Shown: piece after piece, positions 21,319 through 30,613 of the stretch
How positions within the stretch are numbered: the stretch's first letter is position 1
Layout: each line of letters starts with the position of its first letter
Assembly (NCBI GenBank): GCA_032716605.1
Contig: CM064501.1
Span: 25,761,014-25,825,013, forward strand
Direction: 5' to 3'
DNA: 64,000 nucleotides
From: Paralithodes platypus
Taxonomy: Eukaryota > Arthropoda > Malacostraca > Decapoda > Lithodidae
Translations under genes and position numbers: made by a program
The notes under the pieces: generated by a model
What the model saw: the letters and a program-made list of their open reading frames with translations, nothing else
What the model was told of the DNA's origin: nothing
The model's database searches: none

Positions 21319-21538
21319 TTAACTCATTCAGTACCGGTGATATTGTTTGCATCATAATATTAGTCTGGCAAATATTAGACGATTGTATTAAGCTAAAGAA
21401 GGGTGTCTACTATTTGAAATGCTACAGACTATCGCAAATAACACCTTAGCTACCACAGCCTCTTCCTTATCTACATTTAATAGTCTTAAAATAGCTATAG
21501 TGAAATGTATGAGATGTCCCCTGTACCAAAAGAGTTAA
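21319..21538. mobile_element. TTAA-flanked family B MITE
   Basis: TTAA at 21319-21322 and 21535-21538. The left end is CTCATTCAGTACCGGTGA and the right end, read inward, is CTCTTTTGGTACAGG. The internal TATTAGACGATTGTATTAAG matches family B. 220 bp, diverged. It lies 70 bp beyond the CR1 5' end. Confidence 0.7.
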
Positions 21539-22252
21539 TAAAATGTTCTCTAATTTGGTGTAAATTTACATACATGCAATCCAATATTATATTTGACTGA
21601 ACTGCACTTTTGTATTTGTTTATGTTAGTCGAAGGGACAAGAAGAACCAGATCCAGTCTCGTGGGTCAATCTATCCACTCGGAAGAAGGGAGAACCGTAG
21701 TACTCTCTTCACCACGTACAGGTGTCCTCTCCCAACACTTTAATCTCACCATCTCCAGTGAATGGAGTATAGATATTTATTAACATCATTATTCAGTAAC
21801 AGAAGGAAGTGTAACAGTTAAACGGCTTTATACCATCAATTTAACCCTTCTTAATACCACAGATCCTTCATTAGCTGGATACAATTGCTAAAATATAGCT
21901 AAATAGAAATTAAACAGAACCCTGGTACGGAAGGGGTTACTCTCGAAAGGAGAAGTGCTCGCTGAGGCAGTTGAAAGACGCTAAATCTCCTCAAGTAAGA
22001 ACATAACATGCATTGTAATGGTAATAAAATTATGGCTGTACTCCAAAGAGATTAGATTTACACTGGAGTGTTAGAGGTATTGTTAAACACGCAGCAGACT
22101 TGTTTTGCGTTTGATTATTTTCTCCAACAAGAAGAGTACCGTTAAAGTTTTTGGTTGCCCATGCAACACGTCATTAAACTAAGAGCATTATTGATATTGC
22201 CTTATTTATATACAGTGTCATATACTTGTAAACTTGTTGTTTTTCTCTCTCG

Positions 22253-22292
<40 letters not shown>

Positions 22293-22592
22293 TGCAGCTA
22301 TTGCTATAGCTGTATACACCATCAATTTGCTGAATATATTTCCCAATCCAATTAAATGCGAGGGTTGTTTACATATTATAAAATACCGGTACCTTTTTCT
22401 TCTTCCACATGAAATTAATAGATATAGATAGATAGATATACAATTTCCATGTGTTCGTATATAGCTTATACGCGAAGAGTGCCCATGTAGGGCCGAACCT
22501 GTTGTATAGGCTACCAGTAACAAAAACAAATAAAATATAATACAATAAAATATATAAAATAACTGTTTCGCTCTGGGTTTCATTTACGGTAC
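21539..22592. other. unassigned spacer with family B fragment and (TA)n
   Basis: 21841-21949 is half of a family B element (TTAACCCTTC to GGAAGGGGTTAC). The wider block 21770-22030 is repeated, diverged, at 24490-24750. (TA)n occupies 22254-22287 and (GATA)n a few units near 22421-22439. No gene. Confidence 0.5.
22254..22287. repeat. (TA)n microsatellite
   Basis: Uninterrupted TA dinucleotides in a spacer. No gene. Confidence 0.95.
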
Positions 22593-23078
22593 TTAACCCT
22601 TAACTGGCGGCGCCCGGCTATTGTCGAGTGAAATAAATGTGGCCTATGTGGTGGGTCCCGGCTATTGTCGAATGCAATTTTGAGCACGTAATGTGCTCTG
22701 AGAGAGAGCGGAGCAGAGGGAGGAGTGTAAGTTACCTCATGACCGCTCACCACGGTGGCCGTGGAGCTACTAAGCTGTACTCCTTTGTACTCCGCCCTCT
22801 CTCACTCGTTTCACACGTAATAATGTAAGAAAATGACAGTATTTTAGCAAATTTGCCCTTCGGTTGCACGATCGTTGCAAGACAACTAGTGATCATAGAA
22901 GGATGGTTCGGGTGTCATTGGAAAGCTCAATTTACGCCCTTTCAGGGATACATACTTGTATTACGCTCTGGGTCTTGTTTATGCATGAAAAAGAGCACGG
23001 AAACAACCATATTTATGGTAAAAAAAAACTCTGGGCGTTACGCAGAAATTACCGCCTAGGCCGCTCGTTGAGTGTTAA
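22593..23078 (-). mobile_element. diverged family A MITE, inverted
   Basis: TTAA at 22593-22596 and 23075-23078, 486 bp. Order and spacing follow family A (gag.gcggcg at one end, CTCTGAGAGAGAG, the CCACGG..GCC stretch, CCCTTTCAGGGATA, TGGGTCTTGTTTATGCATGAA, GCCTAGGCCGCTCG), with many substitutions. It marks an older wave or a sister subfamily of copies 1-4. Confidence 0.75.
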
Positions 23079-23776
23079 GAGAGAAAACAAAAAAACGTTT
23101 TAGAGAGTCCTAAGCCGAAGTGTTTGTTGTTGTTTCACCATATACTAAATTCCCCAGGCAGTCTGTTTCAAAATTGATTATTATAACAATATGATGCAGT
23201 GTAGACATTATGTATTTGAATTATAGGTTATTTGTTAACAAATTACAGACGTGCACTTCATTAAAACACATATTTGGAAGTAATGTATAAACAAATACAA
23301 CAGAAACAATGTAACCTTGTGTCACCATTATAACTAATGGAGGTGATGGCCTGACTGAAAACAAATGTGTGTGTGAAATGGTAGTAAATGAAGGAATATA
23401 AAGATGAAACAGATTCTACTTGTCAATTTATTATAAATATTTGTGTCTGTAACTATCATAATAATACATTTGATAGCTTGTCCTGCATCATTTAAGCTAC
23501 TTCACTCGTGATTAATATAGATATAGAAATAATATTTCTATTATTTAATCACTGTTAACAAATAACAGCTTACATCCCAAAGGTACTTCTTAAGCTGTAT
23601 AAAATCGTCGAAAAAAGGCCACAATAAACTGTCAAAATGCATCATGAACGTAAAGGGGTAAATGGTGGTGCAAGGAAAACCAAAGAATATCCTCCTCTTG
23701 TCGGAGGCAATATTCAAACTCGAAACATTTTAGCCCTGTGTTGAATACTTAATACCTGTACCACACATTTACACAT
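23079..23776. other. unassigned spacer with short repeat pieces
   Basis: 23501-23540 repeats 16962-17000. 23575-23660 is the right half of a family B element (AAGCTGTATAAAATCGTCG to AAAGGGGTAAA). Nothing else is recognised. Confidence 0.4.
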
Positions 23777-24102
23777 TTAAATAGGCAGTGACGGCATTTC
23801 TTCCCGTGTTTGTGTTTACTGTATGATATCCATGTTGTTTATGTGTTCTATGTGATATTGTATAGCTCTTAAGGTTCGGATATCACTTTTCACAACAATA
23901 GCATTATAATTACTAAGACATATATTTTAATGAATAAATATGGAATCATAGAGATAAGTTTGATTAATTCAAATTATAATTTGATAATCTAGGGTGATAT
24001 CCAACCGTTAAGATACATTAACTATCACAGGGAACACATAAATAACACAGATATAATACCGTAAACACAAGCAAGAGATGAAATACCGTCGCTGCCTATT
24101 TT
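23777..24102. mobile_element. foldback element, family D
   Basis: Inverted arms of about 110 bp start AAATAGGCAGTGACGG on the left and AAATAGGCAGCGACGG from the right. They share GTGTTTAC, TTTATGTGTTC, TGTGAT and GGATATCAC in order, around an AT-rich centre near 23935. A partial arm is repeated around 24170-24310. Non-coding. Confidence 0.75.
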
Positions 24103-24489
24103 ATATTATGAGTAATAAGTGAAGAAGGGCCTGTGATTGGCTCTAAGCCATGTGGGCCAAGTCAGTCAGTATTCATCTCTTGCTTACCTTTTGGGTTTAT
24201 AATTTCTTTATTTCACTTGTGTATACTGTATAATATATATGTGATAAATATGTTTAATGTGATATATCATGACTTAAGATTTGGATAACACTGTAGATTG
24301 TTAAGTAATCATTAACATTATTAAAACGTGTCTAGTATAATTAATTAATATAGAATCATAAAAGATAATAATACAGACATTATCAGTTCTGCGACTCTTC
24401 TGGGCCAATGAGCTACAGTATTGATAAGATTGAAAATCATTAATGTCGATAAAAACACCATTAGGAGCCAGTTGCATGGTTCGAGTGAA

Positions 24490-24665
24490 TGGATAATACC
24501 TATATTTATAAGTTTTTATTCAATTAAGGAGGGAAATGTAACAATTAAAAGGTTTCATACTAGCTCAATTAATTTTAAATACCACAGATCCTTCCTTATT
24601 TGCACAACATTTTGTAAATATAGGTGTAATAAAACAAAACACCACCCCGATACGGAAGGGGTTAA
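24490..24665. mobile_element. partial family B MITE in a duplicated block
   Basis: The right half ends CGATACGGAAGGGGTTAA, with ACCACAGATCCTTCCTTA inside. The left end is lost. The surrounding sequence matches 21770-22030, so it was duplicated as part of a larger block. Confidence 0.6.
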
Positions 24666-24714
24666 TCTCGGTTTTCGCTGAAACTGTTGAAAGACGCCAA
24701 ATATCCTCAAGTAA

Positions 24715-25670
24715 GAAAATTACAGGCAAGTTTGTGTAATGCAATGTTACATTAATGTGTGTACTGGCCGTGTGTTTGAGTTGAGTACGAAATTTATGAA
24801 TAGATTATAGTGTGAGCCACGGTAGTTAAGGGCATGGTGGGTTGACAGGCGAATACTGAATTGAGAATACACACGTAACCATATATTTATAACTTTTAAT
24901 ATTCAATTAATTTATTATATAAAGGAACCTATTTTATATGAGTGTGTCAATTATCTCATTCAATAATATATAAACTTTAACAGTGAAATACATGCCTACT
25001 CCAAACAGTAGGATTATAGGCTTAGATAACTGAATTGAAATATAATAATGCAAAAGTATATGAAAGTCTCAGTTGTAATTGACTTAAATAACATATACTG
25101 TTAATAAACTGTCATATTCGAATGGATTATCAAACTTTATATTTTTAGGTTTTAATAAAATGGCAAATATAAATCTATCTATCTATCTATCTATTGCCTG
25201 ACGCCGTGATCCCCGAAGGGGTTGACACGAACGAACCGCCCCCATGCACCTCTGTCCCCAGTCAGTCGACGCCCCTCCCCCCAACCAGCACCGCCTTCGT
25301 TCATGTAGTTCCTCACTCCATCCTTCCACCTCATATTCGGTCTACTCTCCCTCTCTGTCCCTCCACCTCGCTCTCGTACACCCTCTTAGTCATTCTCTCG
25401 CTTTCCATACGTTCCAAATATAAATACGAAGTATATAACGATATGATATTTAATTTTAGGAAGATTTGGAAAACATTCATAAAAATACAATGATTCGATG
25501 AGAGAGGGAGAATTAAAGAACGGCTTATAGACGTGATTAGCTGAGAGAGGGTGGTAGAGTGGGGATGGAGTGGGGGAACGGGGTTGGGGGGGATAGCACT
25601 GTTACCAACACAATTAGCGGATCCCTGTCAGGCAGGTGAAGCAGGACTTATGTCCACAATAGTACGTTTT
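24715..25670 (-). repeat. right arm of the large inverted repeat
   Basis: Inverted counterpart of 16050-16920, interrupted by a 240 bp LINE 3' fragment (25175-25414). The arms look roughly three-quarters identical by eye. The distance between the arms is about 7.8 kb and contains the CR1 element. Confidence 0.8.
25175..25414 (-). mobile_element. 3' fragment of the GATA-tailed LINE, with 11 bp target duplication
   Basis: On the minus strand this is the last 215 bp of the LINE seen at 30614-32240, ending GGCAATAG then (ATAG)n. CAAATATAAAT flanks it on both sides (25164-25174 and 25415-25425). The left inverted-repeat arm shows the locus without the insertion. Confidence 0.92.
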
Positions 25671-25904
25671 GACAACAGGAAATTCACTTATTCATTCTCT
25701 ACTATACATTCATAATTATGTAAGCCCTATACTATATGTTTCCTGTTAATTAATTAATTCGAGTACAGGTCTACACTACTTTTCAATAGCATTTTCCAGA
25801 CCCATTCCCATATTAACAGCTTGGGAATTATGAGACATTTTGACAACATATTTTGGCTATCATTAGACGATTTTAGTGAAGCGGCTTAATGGCAGAATTT
25901 GTGG

Positions 25905-26541
25905 GAATTGTGCATTTCGTGATAAAAGTATCAAAATTGGCACACACAATCAAATAGTCAATATAATCAAAATTAGATATTGGACCATCATAGGTTTACT
26001 CTACATTGGCTTTGGCAGCCTCCTTTCAATTACTTTCCATAAGAGTTCTTAAGAACTTATATTTGCCCCAAACTGTATACCATGGTAGAGATGTCAAACT
26101 AGTCTCAAATGACTCGTCTGGGCATGGGTAACAACATATATTCAGACATTGTTTAGCTAATATTGACCGTTTGATTAGTACAGTATGCTATAGTTTATCA
26201 TCATGCCACAAATTGGTAAGTAATGTTGCCATTTGCCACTAATTTGTTGAACTACAAGGACCAGTACAAGTCAAACGGTCAACATTAGCAAAACATTGTC
26301 TGAATATATGTTGTTACCCATGTCCACACGAGTCATTTGAGACTAGTTTGACATCTCTACCATGGTATACAGTTTGGGGCAAATATAAGTGCTTAAGAAC
26401 TCTTATGGAAAATAATTGAAAGATGGCTGCCACAGCCATCACGGACTGAATTTGAGATGGCCCAATATCCAAATCTGTTCATAATAAGATAGTCTACTAG
26501 TGTGCCAAATGTGGTGCTTTCCTCACAAAATGCACAATTGT
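25905..26541. mobile_element. foldback element, family F copy 2
   Basis: A palindrome of about 637 bp centred near 26223. The inner part matches family F copy 1 (CAAACTAGTCTCAAATGACT, AAACTGTATACCATGG). The arms extend further out here, to GAATTGTGCATTTCGTG on the left and its complement on the right. Confidence 0.85.
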
Positions 26542-26810
26542 TATGCTAAGTTGCCCAACTATGGTAAAGAGGAGGAACGGGTGGGTGTGGGGGCTGGGTG
26601 GTAGAGAGGGAGTCGGTAGGGTTGTTTGGTGATTTGCAATGCCATATGGAGACTCGGTTATTAACAATAATTTAGTATCTCTATTTCATTACGACGAAGC
26701 TTTACTTCATATGAAGTTAACTACAAGGAATTGTTTTCAGCTTAGGAAGGATCTGATTTAAGTCAAATGGGTTCAATTAATCTATTTATTCAAGCAGATC
26801 GTTCTTTAAG

Positions 26811-26930
26811 GTTCGGTATTCCAGAAGTAGGCACACATTCTGTCATTGGGATTCCCAGTCCCAACTTCCAGGGGCTGATAATCCCTACCCCTTTTTGGAA
26901 AGAAGTGCTGACTATTGACTGACTGACAGG
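26811..26930 (+). mobile_element. short retroposon 3' end with (GACT)n tail and 12 bp target duplication
   Basis: TCGTTCTTTAAG occurs at 26799-26810 and 26931-26942. Between them is 120 bp ending GACTATTGACTGACTGACAG. The CCCTACCCC/TTTTTGG core also appears, inverted, at 50049-50240 beside (GTCA)n. It is either a 5'-truncated LINE or a SINE. Confidence 0.75.
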
Positions 26931-27141
26931 TCGTTCTTTAAGTCGAATAAAATAGTCTGATATTAACATGAATGAAGTAAATAACATGCTCTATGATATA
27001 AAAAAGAGCAAACAACATATTGATAGGATATTCCGAATGAATTTGAGTATGATTAACGTTGTTATGAAATATAAAAACATCATAATTATTAAGTCAGGGT
27101 AACGTAACATCATTTTCCATAACTAAAACAGTTTCATTACA

Positions 27142-27351
27142 TTAACCCGCCCAGTACCGATGCTGTTTGTGGTATTTGGTTTCAGCTATATGCAGACGAT
27201 AATAAGAAGATAAAGACAACTATATGGCAGTTACGGGGATCAATTTATATAATATATAACGTTCAATTTGGTAGACGGCCTTCCGAAACTGAATAGAATC
27301 TTCATTGTCAGAATATAATATACGAGACGTCACCGGTTCTAGATGGGTTAA
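27142..27351. mobile_element. TTAA-flanked family B MITE
   Basis: TTAA at 27142-27145 and 27348-27351. The ends are CCCGCCCAGTACCGATG and, from the right, CCCATCTAGAACCGGTGACG. 210 bp. Internal CAGACGATAA and GTCAGAATATAAT are family B landmarks. Confidence 0.75.
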
Positions 27352-27474
27352 TACACTCTAGCGCCACGCGATACTGAACTAATACGTAAAATGTATTAAG
27401 AACAAGGATGTCCAAATATTACGAAGCAAGTGAATAAGATGAAGGAATGATATGATGGGCCACAGTGGAAAGCA

Positions 27475-27899
27475 TTAACCCTGCCAGTACCAGCGATGTA
27501 TTATAAACTTTAATTCAGTCATAATGATCCTTTCACTACCAGGACGTCTGTTTACCTTTCATTATGGCTGAAGTTAGACGGTTTTTTGCAGTTGAAGAAG
27601 GACCTACTTAATTCAGAGGGCATGTTGAGATCGCATTTCCACCTGTGATACCAAGAGTTGCATTAAACAATAGAGGAAATCGTCTAACGGTAGCCAGAGT
27701 ATAACACAAAATAAATCCTGGGTCACAAGGGGTTAATGCGATTTTATGAAAATTAAAAAGGATATGTGGTAGCTAAAAGGATTAACTGACATGGTTCGAG
27801 GCCATCTCATTAGCCTACGTCCTTCCTAAACTGAATAAAATAACCTAATAGTAGTCAGAATATAATGAAAAGGATGTCATCGGTGCTGGATGGGATAAC
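27475..27899. mobile_element. two nested family B MITEs
   Basis: The outer ends are TTAACCCTGCCAGTACCAG (27475) and, from the right, TATCCCATCCAGCACCGATG (to about 27899). Inside, a second set of ends begins near CCTTTCACTACCAGGACGTC (27530) and finishes CAAGGGGTTAA (27736). The inner copy therefore splits the outer one. Confidence 0.6.
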
Positions 27900-28196
27900 A
27901 GTATTAAAATCCCAGCGCCAAGCGACGAAGGCCATATATGGCACCGAGTCTTAGTCAATACTGTTCAGATAATTTATAAACGTAAGTTAGATACCATCAT
28001 GGGTTTATACGACAAGGGAACTTACAGTTCGTCAGTCAAGTCTTAATTGTGTAATTGCTAAAATTATATTTGTTCTCCCAATTAAAATTTTCAGAATCCA
28101 TATTTTACAAATGTGTTTACCTGCTCGTCATAGCTCAACAGGTTGGCCGAGAGCTCACGACCTATTGAATTATCATATATTTAGAACGCTAACTGG

Positions 28197-28414
28197 TTAA
28201 CCCCTTCTGTACCGATGACGTCTTTTTAATTTTACTCTAGCTATATTTAGACGATGTTGTGCAGTTAAGGAAGGATCTATGCTAGTAAAAAGGCTTAAGT
28301 GAGATAGTTCGAAGCCGGTTATTTTAATTGCTGGAGGCTCTTTTTAAACTCGTTAAATCGTCTAATAGTAGCCAGAATAAAGTTACAAGGACAACGCCGG
28401 TACAGAAGGGGTAA
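28197..28414. mobile_element. family B MITE, right TTAA decayed
   Basis: TTAACCCCTTCTGTACCGATG at 28197 and, from the right, CCCCTTCTGTACCGGCG next to a mutated target (GTAAA). 218 bp, close to the type copy (TTTAGACGATGTTGTGCAG, TAGTTCGAAGCC). Confidence 0.8.
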
Positions 28415-28649
28415 ATAATAATTATGTCCCAAGAGCTTGGCCGTGGGATCCACACAACCTTCTTGAGTCGGACGACGAGCAGGTAAACAAAGGTGTGGAA
28501 TGTGGACACACAGAATTTTAAATGGGGGGGAAAATATAATTTGCGCAATTTTACAAGTAGAGCTTGTCCGCGCAACTGCAAGGTTCCCAGAGTAAGACAC
28601 GAGCATAAGAAATCCTGTAATTGAGAAGTAACTGTTATAGTTCTCTAGA

Positions 28650-28871
28650 ATATCTCTTTCTGTACCGGTGACGTCCTTTTAACTGTAATCTGGCTACATT
28701 AAAACGATTCTATTCCGTTTTCAAAAAGAGACCCAACAATTAAGAGGCTTCGAACTATCTCCCTTAACCCATTTTTACTAAGACAGATCCTTCTTAAGCT
28801 GCACAAAATCATCTAAATACAGCATAGCTAGAATATAATCAAGAAGACGTCGCCGGTACAGAAGAGGTTAA
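28650..28871. mobile_element. family B MITE, left TTAA decayed
   Basis: The left end CTCTTTCTGTACCGGTGACG follows ATAT instead of TTAA. The right end, read inward, is CCTCTTCTGTACCGGCGACG with TTAA at 28868-28871. 222 bp, opposite orientation to the copy at 28197. Confidence 0.75.
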
Positions 28872-29155
28872 CTGTCATATAAGACAGTATGAGAGAGAGA
28901 GAGTTCTAATTCACGGTATTTTGTGGATTTACTCAAATATTGGCATTGATTGATTGCAAATGTGTTGTATTTTGATCATGTCGTGTTTCATGTGTTATAA
29001 ATGTAACAGTAACAGACTCCACGTGTAAATAAATAATCGGATCATTGTGATATATTTAATAAAGTGATGACAGCATGTGATTTACCTACAAACAAGTTTT
29101 CCCCTCCTTCCCCTACCTTCAGACCATTAACATATCTTATCCCTCCTGTCCCCAA

Positions 29156-30383
29156 TCACCCTCTACTGACGGTGAGGCAGGAGAGGCGACAGGACTTTTG
29201 CCGCTGACTGTACATACCTTCATATTTTCTCATACCGGTAACACCAGTATTTATCTTCCTTGTATTTCCTCTCCTATCCCTCTTCCTGCGTACTTCTATC
29301 CAGCCACCGTTGTCTACTGAAGCACTAGTCTGTTTCATTGAGTATGGAGAGTTTCTTGGATCTCCATTGGTATGGATGCGGTGAAGATTCTTCGTGACAG
29401 CACCGGTACTTCTGGCTGTGACTTTACTTGGTGGGCTGGAAAGCTGCCTCTTTCCTCTCTGGTCCGCTGCCTGTGCACTGCCATACGTTGAGCTGTATCT
29501 CTTGTTACCTGTAGCTGCAAAAGGCCCGTTAGCATCATCATCATCTCTCCTTAGAGCAGAGCACACCTCCACAGCACCACACGTCCTGTCGGTAGACTCC
29601 TGCCAACTGGTTCGGACCCTCCTAGCATCATCCACACACACGGCGGCATCCTCGATATCCTCATCGTCGTGCTTTCTTCCGTTCCACAGCTTTTCATTGT
29701 CTTTTATCTTTTCTTTCGTTCACAGCCCTTGGAGTCGAACTCGTTCGCATTACGTCAGAGTATTTCTTAGTGTTCAAAGTTTTACTTGCCTTAGGGGTTA
29801 CGTCTTGTGAGTTTAGTGACATTGGTTGGTTAGAATCTTGTCTAAGTGTGGTAATATCCCCTAATACATTAATTTCACTTAGCATAATATCTGTTGTTGC
29901 TTCTCCCAATCCAGGGACAGCATTCATAAACTTACACTTTATATCTATAAAGTAAGTTTTAATTATGAGAACAGTATCAGCTCTGTTCATCACTTTAGAT
30001 TTAATGTCCAGGACTTTCGGCAATAATGATTTTATATAAGCATTATCCTCTGATAGGTTAGCTAGCAGAGGACCGAGCTTTTTAAGTCCAATTCGGTGCA
30101 TTCTTTTATGCGAGTCGGTCACGAATTTCACAGACTTATTTAAGCTCCAGAGTCGTTCATGGAGCTCAATCAGGTCTTTCAGATGGTTTCGTTTCTTCTC
30201 TGGGTCCCTCCTCCAGCAAACATCTTCATGTAGTAGTCCATATAGCACCTCTTTTATTTTTGTTATTTTTTCATGACAGTAGAATGAGTTAGTTATTTCA
30301 AACAGCGTTTCATAAGGGTAGTCCTTTTTACTTGAAGTCACAAAACATAAGAGACTGTTCACAACGTACTCGTCTTCAGCCAT
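29156..30383 (-). pseudogene. LINE ORF1-like protein, frameshifted
   Basis: From ATG 30383 a 229-codon frame (acidic start, then SSKKDYPYETLFEITNSFY, LKDLIELHERLW, IKSLLPKVLDIKSKV) ends at 29694. The reading shifts by one base between 29694 and 29641 into a second frame (to 29156) that is Ser, Arg and Lys rich and contains DNGGWIEVRRKRDRRGN. A helical N-terminal half, a disordered basic middle and a W.EV..+R block resemble ORF1 of arthropod LINEs, which binds element RNA. No endonuclease follows on the minus strand; the sequence ends near 29156 in CT-rich DNA. A host gene of unknown function is possible but less likely. I do not recognise a named domain. Confidence 0.45.
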
Positions 30384-30613
30384 TTTTTCGAAGCACTGTC
30401 AACCTTCATATTATACCGCTGGTAACCATGGCAACGATATAAAAAACGGGGCCTGCTTCTAAACTAGTTGGCAATCTCACTTAATTAATATTACAGATGT
30501 ACAGTATGGGTAATGTTTTACGGTAACATGATGTAAGGTCACTGATGATAGTATAACTACACTTTCACACTTTTATAGTTTTCTGTGTTAATTTTCATCT
30601 ATATAATTATAGT

